From NCBI GenBank assembly GCA_900758955.1, contig CAAETL010000164.1:1-9680 (forward strand): 9,680 nt of DNA, read 5' to 3'. The DNA is from an uncultured Oscillospiraceae bacterium (GTDB taxonomy: Bacteria > Bacillota > Clostridia > Oscillospirales > Oscillospiraceae). Under the pieces are notes generated by a model. It had not been told where the DNA came from, did no database searches, and saw nothing but the letters and a program-made list of their open reading frames with translations. This document shows positions 1-6,670 of the stretch, in pieces (position 1 is the stretch's first letter; the number at the start of each line of letters is the position of its first letter). A program made the translations under genes and the position numbers.

Positions 1-39
1 AAAAAAGCGGTTCCGTCACAAGTTGTGACGGAACCGCTT
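1..39 (-). terminator. Rho-independent terminator of the zinc-ribbon gene
   Basis: A perfect inverted repeat has 17-base arms at 5-21 and 23-39 around one central base, so the real loop takes up the innermost pairs. Read on the minus strand, the hairpin is followed by a run of T (the A run at 6-1). It lies just downstream of the stop codon of the minus-strand zinc-ribbon gene at 58-60. There is no U run on the plus side, so it should act on minus-strand transcripts only. Confidence 0.88.
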
Positions 40-57
40 GATCCGAAAATAGGATGG

Positions 58-525
58 TTAGCTTTTTTCCTCAAAATGAACGCCGCAGGAACTGCAAAAT
101 ACCTGAATGCGTCCCTTTCCTCGGGGCACGCGGAGGGGCTGACCGCAGTTTGGGCATTTAAAATACCGGTGATCTTTGTCAGCCCGGACGGTTTTTTGAA
201 ATCGAAACCAATGAAATATGGAACGAAGTAAGGCCAGAAACCGGGCGTTTTCTACCTGACGCTTCTCTGCATTTCTAGAAAAGAACCGGAACAGAGCATA
301 GATCAGGGCCAGATAGGCTGGAATCAGCAGGGGAAGGAAATGGGTGAACTGCGTCACGCCCCGCAACAGGAAAAACACCAACACCAGAAAAAAGGTATAG
401 GCGTCGTAACCGGGGCGGGCATGGAAAAAGTGGAACATACGTTGAAACACGGCATCATCTCCACGATTGGGATATGGTGTGACAGGGGGATTGAGATCGG
501 CGCGGTCCTTTGGGATGAGGGCCAT
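58..525 (-). CDS. Small membrane protein with C-terminal zinc ribbon
   Basis: Function unknown. The 155-residue product has two hydrophobic segments (about 43-56 and 62-82), a basic stretch (about 84-118) and a C-terminal zinc ribbon. The ribbon has two CxxC knuckles, Cys124/Cys127 and Cys144/Cys147, 16 residues apart. The order membrane hairpin, basic linker, zinc ribbon recalls small hypothetical proteins of Oscillospiraceae, but no catalytic motif is visible. The ribbon probably lies in the cytoplasm. The ATG at 525 has no convincing Shine-Dalgarno. An internal ATG at 438 (Met30, just before the first membrane segment) would give a 126-residue protein but also lacks a well-placed site. The gene stands alone, with its own promoter (614-641) and terminator (1-39). 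I am sure it is a gene, less sure of its start, and do not know its role. Confidence 0.8.
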   Translation of the reverse strand: MALIPKDRADLNPPVTPYPNRGDDAVFQRMFHFFHARPGYDAYTFFLVLVFFLLRGVTQFTHFLPLLIPAYLALIYALFRFFSRNAEKRQVENARFLALLRSIFHWFRFQKTVRADKDHRYFKCPNCGQPLRVPRGKGRIQVFCSSCGVHFEEKS

Positions 526-613
526 TTATGGCCGCAGGCCCCACTGCATAAAAAGGGATGCGTAGCGGCTTAGCCGCAGGAAGGAACTATCCCAAGGTTT
601 CTTCGGTAGTTTT

Positions 614-641
614 ATTATAGCGTAATTCGATGACCAGTCAA
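614..641 (-). promoter_or_regulatory. Sigma-A-type promoter of the zinc-ribbon gene
   Basis: On the minus strand TTGACT (641-636) is followed after 16 bases by a perfect TATAAT (619-614). Transcription would start near 607, giving a leader of about 80 bases before the ATG at 525. That leader contains a small hairpin (GCGGC arms, 565-577) and a second GGCC-TGC-GGCC hairpin directly before the start codon. The spacing and both hexamers are near consensus. The start site itself is inferred. Confidence 0.65.
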
Positions 642-730
642 GGAACCAATCGTAAATAATATGTGAATAATGCAAAAAAGAAGGCGGGAAAGAAGGGAGA
701 TCTCGGTAACAAAAATCCAAAAACAGGACG

Positions 731-781
731 AAAAAGCGCCCCTTGATCCGGGCGTCTCCGCAAATCGAACCAGAGGGGCGC
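731..781 (-). terminator. Terminator of the maoC-bioY-aroK group
   Basis: Arms GCGCCCCT (736-743) and AGGGGCGC (774-781) form an 8-bp GC-rich stem with a loop of about 30 bases. On the minus strand the stem is followed by five T (735-731). It starts five bases after the stop codon of the shikimate-kinase-like gene. The long loop is atypical, but the GC stem plus T run is convincing. Confidence 0.75.
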
Positions 782-785
782 GGGA

Positions 786-1316
786 TTAGCCCGCCGGATG
801 GCCGGTTAACCACTGGGTAACATTTTCCGCCAGTTGGGCGGCGTGATGCCGGGGGGATGCCGGTTCTGCAGGCACGGGGAACGTGTAGTCCGCCCAAGTC
901 TCATAGAGGGGAACGCGCTCCCGATATAACTCTGTTAAGCTCTGGTCCTGGGCGATGGCTACGCCCCGGGAGTCCAGATCCAGCAGCCGGGCCTGAATGG
1001 CGGCAAGGGGAAGCTGGAGATATACACAGATTCCTCGTGCCTTGAGGTGTTCCATGGCCCGGGAGGAATATACCACACTGCCCCCGGTGGCGACCACGGC
1101 GTTTTCTGTCCGCAGGGAGAGAACCGCGTCCTCCTCTTGTTGGAGAAAGCCCTCCATCCCGTCCTGGTCTAAAATGTCCTGGAGGGAACGCCCCTCCCGC
1201 TGACGAATCAGGTCGTCGGTATCGAGGAAGGTCATGCCCAAATGTTTGGCAAGCAGTTCTCCCAACGTGCTTTTTCCGGAAGCGGGCATGCCGATGAGAA
1301 TAACATTTCGTTTCAT
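786..1316 (-). CDS. aroK: Shikimate kinase family protein (P-loop kinase)
   Basis: A 176-residue P-loop kinase, most like shikimate kinase, which phosphorylates shikimate at O3 with ATP in the aromatic amino acid pathway. The Walker A motif is GMPASGKST (9-17). Asp32 and Asp34 lie in the FLDTDD motif, the glycine loop reads ATGGS (76-80), the LID arginine is Arg117, and the second substrate arginine is Arg134 in RVPLYE. Length is normal for the family. One substrate residue differs: where M. tuberculosis shikimate kinase has Arg58 after Phe57, this protein has Leu58, and the third glycine of the GGG loop is Ser80. Substrate specificity is therefore open. I chose the ATG at 1316 over an upstream in-frame start because GGAGGA precedes it at good spacing. 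Only 22 bases separate it from bioY, so the two are probably cotranscribed. Confidence 0.82.
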   Translation of the reverse strand: MKRNVILIGMPASGKSTLGELLAKHLGMTFLDTDDLIRQREGRSLQDILDQDGMEGFLQQEEDAVLSLRTENAVVATGGSVVYSSRAMEHLKARGICVYLQLPLAAIQARLLDLDSRGVAIAQDQSLTELYRERVPLYETWADYTFPVPAEPASPRHHAAQLAENVTQWLTGHPAG

Positions 1317-1338
1317 GAGAATTCCTCCGTCAACATAT

Positions 1339-1875
1339 TTAGGCGCGGACAAAACGCCCCACTCTGCGGGTAAGCAGCAGGGCAAGGCCCAGCTTCATCA
1401 GGTCGGGGATCAGGAAGGGGAACACGCACCAACCCAGTACGGCGGAGACGCCCACCGGGCCGGTGGTACGGAGATAGACCAGCATAAACCACAGGGTGCC
1501 GAAGAGATAGCAGACGACCAGGCATAGAGCCAGCGCGGTCAGCATGGCTTTGGGACCGGCGCCCCAGAGCGAGGTGAGCAGCCAATAGGTTATCCCCATA
1601 ACAAAAAAACCAAGCAAATACCCGCCGGTGACGCCCAGCATGGCGCCCACCCCCCCCGAAAAGCCCGAGAGGACGGGGAGACCGATGGCAGCCATCAAAA
1701 GATAGACGGCGATGGCCATGGTGCCCCGGCGGCCGCCCAGAATGCCCAGCGTGGCGAAGATGGCAAAGGTTTGCAGGGTGAAAGGCACTGCCGCCGGAAT
1801 GGTGATCCAGGAGCAGAGAGCGATGAGGGCGGCGAATAGGGCGATGTAAGTCAAATCAAGGGGTTTGGATTTCAT
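1339..1875 (-). CDS. bioY: BioY family biotin transporter (ECF S component)
   Basis: The substrate-binding membrane subunit of the energy-coupling factor biotin importer. It works alone or with the shared EcfA/EcfA'/EcfT energizing module, which is not in this window. The 178-residue protein is almost wholly hydrophobic, with about six membrane segments. It carries the BioY hallmark stretches: VPFTLQTFA (30-38), YLLMAAIGLPV (58-68), GFSGGVGAMLG (71-81) with TGGYLLGF (83-90), and PFLIPDLMK near the C terminus (153-161). I chose the ATG at 1875 because GAGGGA precedes it. An in-frame GTG at 1893 lacks a ribosome site. The gene lies 46 bases after the MaoC-type gene and 22 bases before the shikimate-kinase-like gene, all on one strand. 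No BirA-type biotin operator was recognised nearby. Confidence 0.92.
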   Translation of the reverse strand: MKSKPLDLTYIALFAALIALCSWITIPAAVPFTLQTFAIFATLGILGGRRGTMAIAVYLLMAAIGLPVLSGFSGGVGAMLGVTGGYLLGFFVMGITYWLLTSLWGAGPKAMLTALALCLVVCYLFGTLWFMLVYLRTTGPVGVSAVLGWCVFPFLIPDLMKLGLALLLTRRVGRFVRA

Positions 1876-1921
1876 TACAATCCCTCTTTTCACAGGAGTT
1901 AAAATAGAGGTGAAGACAGTG

Positions 1922-2809
1922 TTACTGAAACTGAAACACGCCCCTGTCCAGCGCGGGTTTTCCGGTTTCCTGATCCAGCAGGCGGAAAAAGGCCTTGCCC
2001 TCTTCCACGATCCACAGTTGAAGTTGGAGCGGGGCGCCGGGGTAGAGGATGCGCTTAAACTGGGCGGCGATACGGGTCACCCGCTCAGGCTGAGCGGGAA
2101 TCAACGCCCGGATCGCCATACGGCAGGCGTAACCTAGCCCGCACAGGTCGTGGACAAAGGGCCCCTGAAGTCCACGGGACTGGGCCGTCTGGGGGTCGCA
2201 GTGGACCAGGTTGGTGTCCCCCGTGAGACGGTAGAGGAGATGCTGTGTCCGGCTCAGTTGGTCCTCAGCCGTGAGGTCAGGCGCCCTCTGGGGGATACTC
2301 ACCTCCCAGGCGGGCATGGAAGGGCCGTCAAAGCCCCCCAGAGTGGGGAAAAGGGTGGTGCAGCGATTGGTGCACAGAAGCCGCCCCGCGCCGTCGCAGA
2401 CCTCCAACTGGGAGCGCAGAGCCAGCCCCCGGCCCTGACCCCGGTCGTAGACGCCAATGGCCTGATCCTGGTAGAGAAACGTCCCCTCGATGGGATTGAT
2501 AGGCCGGTGAAGCAGTAGTTCATAGTCCAGGTTGACAAAGGAAGCTTCCGGCTGGAGGAGCTCTTCCGCCAGCACGGGAACGGAGGTGGGCCGGGACAGC
2601 CTGGGGGTTACATGTACGGTGCCCCAATAGGGGAGAACGCCAAAGGTGGGCAGGGCTTTCATGTCCCCTTCATAAGTGTAGCAAAGCTCATCGGGATCGC
2701 CTCCCGCGCCCACGGCGAGGGCATAGAGGGCGGCGTCCCGCCAACGGTAAGACAGGGCGCGGCGTTCGGTGTGCAGCCCGCTGAGCCGGGCAAGGGTTTC
2801 CGGATTCAT
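1922..2809 (-). CDS. MaoC-type (R)-specific hydratase, double hotdog fold
   Basis: A 295-residue protein resembling the 2-enoyl-CoA hydratase 2 unit of peroxisomal multifunctional enzyme 2. That unit hydrates trans-2-enoyl-CoA to (R)-3-hydroxyacyl-CoA, or the reverse. The N-terminal hotdog has the family pattern RDAALYALAVGAG (24-36), then YTYEG (44-48) and LPTFGVLP (53-60). The C-terminal hotdog holds the hydratase 2 active-site motif YRLTGDTNLVH (193-203), with the expected catalytic Asp198 and His203. Two usually conserved positions differ: NP in GDxNP is NL (Leu201), and the glycine of the HGLC motif is Asp221 (HDLC, 220-223). The ATG at 2809 follows AAAGGAG at good spacing. A longer start at 2845 would lie inside the nifJ terminator and is rejected. 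It leads the group with bioY and aroK. Its substrate cannot be read from the sequence. Confidence 0.85.
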   Translation of the reverse strand: MNPETLARLSGLHTERRALSYRWRDAALYALAVGAGGDPDELCYTYEGDMKALPTFGVLPYWGTVHVTPRLSRPTSVPVLAEELLQPEASFVNLDYELLLHRPINPIEGTFLYQDQAIGVYDRGQGRGLALRSQLEVCDGAGRLLCTNRCTTLFPTLGGFDGPSMPAWEVSIPQRAPDLTAEDQLSRTQHLLYRLTGDTNLVHCDPQTAQSRGLQGPFVHDLCGLGYACRMAIRALIPAQPERVTRIAAQFKRILYPGAPLQLQLWIVEEGKAFFRLLDQETGKPALDRGVFQFQ

Positions 2810-2830
2810 GGTAGGCTCCTTTCCTATTAC

Positions 2831-2868
2831 AAAAAGAAGGCCCAAACCGGTTGGGTTTGGGCCTTCTT
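2831..2868 (-). terminator. Terminator of nifJ
   Basis: Perfect 15-base arms at 2834-2848 and 2854-2868 enclose a 5-base loop. On the minus strand the stem is followed by a T run (2835-2831). It begins about ten bases after the nifJ stop codon. Only 21 bases remain before the MaoC start codon at 2809, so little room is left for a separate promoter. Confidence 0.9.
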
Positions 2869-2878
2869 CTCATTGCTA

Positions 2879-5800
2879 TTAGGCCTTTTTGGTGGAGACG
2901 GCGCCGGGATAATTTTTGGAGAGATCCACCAAACGCTGGTATTTCTCTTTGGCTTCGGCCTCCGCCTGGGCAAAGAGGGATTTCGCCCGATCGGGGAATT
3001 TAATGCCCAGGGAGGAGAAGCGCACCTCGCCCTCCAGGAACTCCTGGTAGTCGATGGTGGGGGCGGGAGAATCCAACTGGAAGGGGTTCCGTCCGGCCTC
3101 GGCCCGACGGGGGTCGTAACGGAACAGGTGCCAGTAACCGGCGGAAACGGCGGCGCTCATTTCCAGCATGGCGTTGTTCATGCCCATCTTAATGCCGTGG
3201 TTGATGCAGGGGGCATAGGCGATAATCAGGGAGGGTCCGGGATAGGACTCGGCCTCGATGATGGCGCGCAGGGTCTGCTGATAGTCGGCTCCCATGGCAA
3301 TCTGGGCCACATAGACATGCCCATACTGCATGGCGATGGCTGCCAGGTCCTTCTTCTTTACCGATTTGCCCGCAGCGGCAAACTGGGCCACGGCGCCGGT
3401 GTTGGTGGCCTTGGAGGCCTGACCGCCGGTGTTGGAGTAGACCTCGGTATCCAGGACCAGCAGATTAATGTTTTCGCCGGAGGCCAGCACGTGGTCAACG
3501 CCGCTGTAGCCAATATCGTAGGCCCAGCCGTCGCCGCCGAAGCTCCAGATGGACTTATATCCGAACATATCCTGCATGCCCATGAGGTTTTTCAGATCCT
3601 TCTCATTGGCAGTGCCGGACGAGAGCGCCTTGGCCAGCTCAGACACCAGGGTGTTCCCGGCGGTGCGGGAGGCCTCGGGGTCCTTGCGGTTTTTCAGCCA
3701 GGCCTTGGCGGCGGCCGCTACCGTGGGCGGGGTGTTTCCGTCCTGGGACACGGTCTTGGCCAGATCCTCCGCGTTTCTCTGCCGGGCCGCCACGGCTAGG
3801 TTCATGCCGAAGCCGAACTCCGCGCCGTCCTCAAAGAGGGAGTTTTCCCAAGCGGGGCCGTAACCGTCCTTGTTGACCGTGTAAGGCGTGGAGGGCGCGC
3901 TGCCGCCCCAGATGGAGGAGCAGCCGGTGGCGTTGGCGATATACATATGGTCGCCGAAGAGCTGGGTGACCAGCTTCACGTAGGGGGTCTCGCCGCAGCC
4001 GGCGCAGGCGCCGGAGAACTCGAAGAGGGGCTGCTCGAACTGGCTGCCCTTCACGGTTTCCTTGGCAAAGGGGATCTGCTTCTTGGTCACGTTCTTCACG
4101 CCGTAGTCAAAGACCTCCTGCTGGGCCATCTGGGAGGCCAGTGGCTGCATGGTGATGGCTTTATTTTTGGCGGGGCAGGCGGCCACGCAGGAGCCGCAGC
4201 CGGTGCAGTCCAAAACGGAGACTGTCATGCTGTATGCGTAAATTTCGCAGCTCTTGCCCCGCATATCAGCCATTTTGGTGACCCGGGGAGCGGAGACTAC
4301 CTCGTCCGCGCTCATGACGATGGGACGGATCGCGGCGTGGGGGCAGACATAGGAGCAGAAATTGCACTGAATGCAGTTTTCCGCCACCCAGGAAGGCACT
4401 TCCACGGCGATGCCGCGCTTTTCAAAAGCGGCGGTGCCCTGGGGCAGGGTGCCGTCGGCGCCGGGGAGAACCTTGGAAACCGGGATGGAGTCGCCGCGCA
4501 TGGCGTTGGCGGGGATCATGATGTCCTTCACGTACTGGGCCAGTTCGGCGCGGTCGGTTTCCAGCGCCACGTCCTGGGGAACGTCGCTGGCATCGGCCCA
4601 GCCGGAGGGGATGGGAATCTCCTGAATGATTTCCAGGCCCGCATCCACGGCGGCCCAGTTGTTCATCACCACGTCGCCGCCCTTGTGGCCGTAGCTCTTC
4701 ACGATGGCGTCCTTCATGTGCTGAATGGCGTCTTCAATGGGAATGACGTTGGAGAGCTTAAAGAAAGCGGCCTGGAGGATCACGTTGGAACGGTTGCCCA
4801 GGCCCAGTTCCCGGGCTTTGGTGGTGGCGTCGCAGGTATACATCCGGATGTAGTTTTTCGCCAGGTACCGCTTCGCATCGGCGGGAAGAATACGATCCAG
4901 CTCATCCAGGTTCCAGGGGCAGTTGAGCAGGAAGGTGCCGCCCGGTTTGATATCCTGGACAATGTCATATTTTTCAATGTAGGAGGGCAGGTGACAGGCC
5001 ACAAAGTCTGCCTTTGTGACATAGTACGCGGATTTAATAGGATTTTTACCAAAGCGCAGGTGGCTGATGGTAATACCGCCCGACTTTTTGGAGTCGTACT
5101 GGAAATAGGCCTGCACCTTCAGATCGGTGTTGTCGCCGATAATCTTAATGGAGTTTTTGTTGGCGCCAACGGTACCGTCAGAGCCCAGGCCCCAGAACTT
5201 ACAGGCGATGGTATCGGGATCGGCGACATCGGGCTCCTCCAGAATGGGCAGGGAGCGACCGGTCACATCGTCCGTAATGTTGATGGTGAAACTGCGGACG
5301 GGCTCGTCGGACTGGCCGTTGCGGAAGGCGGCCAAAATGCCGCCGGGGGTGGTGTCCTTGGACCCCAGGCCATAACGACCGCCCACAATCTTACGCCCGG
5401 CGAAGGGAGAGGAGGCCAAAGCGGCAACCACATCCAGATACAGGGGCTCGCCCTGGGCGGAGGGGTCCTTGCAGCGATCCATCACCACAATGTTCTGAGC
5501 GGTAGCGGGAATGGCGTCAATGAAGCGATCCACCGCGAAGGGGCGGTACAGGTGGACCGTGACAAGCCCCACTTTCTCCCCCTTGGCGTTCAGATAGTCT
5601 ACAACTTCTTCCGCAGCGTCACAGACCGAACCCATGGCCACCATCACGGTCTCCGCGTCGGGCGCGCCGTAGTAATTAAACAGTTTATAGTTGGTGCCGA
5701 TTTTGGCGTTCACCTTGTCCATGTACTCCTCCACAACAGCGGGGAGTTTTTCATAATAGGTGTTGCAGGCCTCGCGGGTCTGGAAGAAGATGTCGGGGTT

Positions 5801-6460
5801 CTGGGCGGAACCGCGCAGAACGGGATGGTCTGGGTTCAGCGCCCGAGCGCGGAACGCGGCCAGGGCGTCCCAGTCCACCATCTCAGCCAGATCGTCATAG
5901 TCCCAGGTCTCCACCTTGCGCAGCTCATGAGAGGTGCGGAAGCCGTCGAAGAAATGAAGGAAGGGGACCCGTCCGGGGATCGTGGCCAAATGGGCCACGG
6001 CGCCCAAGTCCATCACCTCTTGCGCGTTGCTGCTGGCCAGCATGGCGTAGCCGGTGGAGCGGCAGGACATCACATCGGAGTGGTCGCCAAAGATGGACAG
6101 GGCGTGGGTTGCAAGAGCGCGGGCGGAGACATGCATCACGTTGGGCATCAGGCTGCCGGCAATTTTATACATGTTGGGGATCATCAGCAACAGGCCCTGA
6201 GAGGCCGTGAAGGTGGTGGTCATGGCCCCGGCGGTTAACGAACCGTGAACGGCGCCGGCGGCGCCGGCCTCAGACTGCATGACGGAAATTTTCGCAGGCT
6301 GGCCAAAAATATTTTTGCGGCCTTCGGCGGACCAGATGTCCGCCAGCTCAGCCATCACCGAGGACGGGGTGATGGGATAAATCGCGGCCACCTCAGTAAA
6401 CGCATAAGCCACATGGGCAGCGGCCGTGTTACCGTCCATCGTTTTCAGCTTTCTTGCCAT
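2879..6460 (-). CDS. nifJ: Pyruvate:ferredoxin (flavodoxin) oxidoreductase
   Basis: Oxidative decarboxylation of pyruvate to acetyl-CoA and CO2 with reduction of ferredoxin, in the cytoplasm, using thiamine diphosphate and three [4Fe-4S] clusters. The 1193-residue chain has the full single-subunit order. The N-terminal TPP-pairing domain (about 1-255) carries YPITPSS with Thr31, Glu64 and Arg114, the same numbers as in the Desulfovibrio africanus enzyme. Next come the transketolase-C-like domain (about 260-410), the EKR/CoA domain (about 415-630) and a two-cluster ferredoxin domain (Cys696/699/702/706 and Cys752/755/758/762). The C-terminal TPP domain has proximal cluster ligands Cys819, Cys822, Cys847 and Cys1085, and GDGWAYDIGYSG (976-987) through YSNTGGQ (1008-1014). 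It lacks the long C-terminal extension of the Desulfovibrio enzyme. The ATG at 6460 is preceded by GGGGGAG. Nothing appears broken. Confidence 0.97.
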   Translation of the reverse strand: MARKLKTMDGNTAAAHVAYAFTEVAAIYPITPSSVMAELADIWSAEGRKNIFGQPAKISVMQSEAGAAGAVHGSLTAGAMTTTFTASQGLLLMIPNMYKIAGSLMPNVMHVSARALATHALSIFGDHSDVMSCRSTGYAMLASSNAQEVMDLGAVAHLATIPGRVPFLHFFDGFRTSHELRKVETWDYDDLAEMVDWDALAAFRARALNPDHPVLRGSAQNPDIFFQTREACNTYYEKLPAVVEEYMDKVNAKIGTNYKLFNYYGAPDAETVMVAMGSVCDAAEEVVDYLNAKGEKVGLVTVHLYRPFAVDRFIDAIPATAQNIVVMDRCKDPSAQGEPLYLDVVAALASSPFAGRKIVGGRYGLGSKDTTPGGILAAFRNGQSDEPVRSFTINITDDVTGRSLPILEEPDVADPDTIACKFWGLGSDGTVGANKNSIKIIGDNTDLKVQAYFQYDSKKSGGITISHLRFGKNPIKSAYYVTKADFVACHLPSYIEKYDIVQDIKPGGTFLLNCPWNLDELDRILPADAKRYLAKNYIRMYTCDATTKARELGLGNRSNVILQAAFFKLSNVIPIEDAIQHMKDAIVKSYGHKGGDVVMNNWAAVDAGLEIIQEIPIPSGWADASDVPQDVALETDRAELAQYVKDIMIPANAMRGDSIPVSKVLPGADGTLPQGTAAFEKRGIAVEVPSWVAENCIQCNFCSYVCPHAAIRPIVMSADEVVSAPRVTKMADMRGKSCEIYAYSMTVSVLDCTGCGSCVAACPAKNKAITMQPLASQMAQQEVFDYGVKNVTKKQIPFAKETVKGSQFEQPLFEFSGACAGCGETPYVKLVTQLFGDHMYIANATGCSSIWGGSAPSTPYTVNKDGYGPAWENSLFEDGAEFGFGMNLAVAARQRNAEDLAKTVSQDGNTPPTVAAAAKAWLKNRKDPEASRTAGNTLVSELAKALSSGTANEKDLKNLMGMQDMFGYKSIWSFGGDGWAYDIGYSGVDHVLASGENINLLVLDTEVYSNTGGQASKATNTGAVAQFAAAGKSVKKKDLAAIAMQYGHVYVAQIAMGADYQQTLRAIIEAESYPGPSLIIAYAPCINHGIKMGMNNAMLEMSAAVSAGYWHLFRYDPRRAEAGRNPFQLDSPAPTIDYQEFLEGEVRFSSLGIKFPDRAKSLFAQAEAEAKEKYQRLVDLSKNYPGAVSTKKA

Positions 6461-6543
6461 TGGTTACACTCCCCCTAAGTAGGATATCTCAAAAAATAGT
6501 GGTCAAATGATTATTTCAAAAGTACACACACTTTACCGATCTA

Positions 6544-6572
6544 ATCGTATCATTAACTTTTGTCCTTGTAAA
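6544..6572 (-). promoter_or_regulatory. Candidate nifJ promoter
   Basis: On the minus strand TTTACA (6572-6567) is followed after 17 bases by TACGAT (6549-6544). The -35 hexamer falls inside the left arm of the perfect inverted repeat at 6564-6607, so a protein bound there would compete with RNA polymerase. The leader would be about 75 bases. TTGACC near 6500 has no -10 at proper spacing. The -10 matches consensus at four of six bases, hence moderate confidence. Confidence 0.4.
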
Positions 6573-6607
6573 TGAAGGATGTTGCCAAACTTCCTTCATT
6601 TACAAGG
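6564..6607. repeat. Perfect 16-bp inverted repeat upstream of nifJ
   Basis: Arms at 6564-6579 and 6592-6607 are exact reverse complements separated by 12 bases. Each arm is itself a partial dyad (CCTT-N7-AAGG). There is no T run on either side, so it is unlikely to be a simple terminator. Its position over the candidate nifJ -35 suggests an operator or a leader hairpin; which is inferred only. Confidence 0.7.
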
Positions 6608-6670
6608 CGGTGAAAACATAGATAATGCCGAAAGAGAAAAAATGCGGCCCAATTTCCCACCGCCTTTGTA
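6601..6670. repeat. Second, overlapping inverted repeat
   Basis: TACAAGGCGGTG (6601-6612) pairs with CACCGCC-TTTGTA (6658-6670), with one extra T bulged. The 45-base interior contains a smaller GCCG/CGGC hairpin (6627-6648). The bases 6601-6607 also belong to the right arm of the 6564-6607 repeat, so the two hairpins cannot form together. No T run follows on either strand. Confidence 0.6.

Noticed and set aside
526..897. Minus-strand frame of 123 codons between the zinc-ribbon gene and the aroK-like gene.
   Set aside because: It overlaps the 3' end of aroK in another frame and runs through the aroK terminator and the zinc-ribbon promoter. No recognisable protein.
2810..2845. Longer start for the MaoC-type hydratase.
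   Set aside because: The extra codons lie in the nifJ terminator stem, and the ATG at 2809 has a strong ribosome site.
3947..6238. 763-codon open frame on the plus strand opposite nifJ (also 2612-3799).
   Set aside because: The frames mirror a highly conserved, clearly real gene. Their products are Gly/His/Val-rich, resemble no family and have no ribosome site. Long antisense frames are expected in GC-rich coding DNA.
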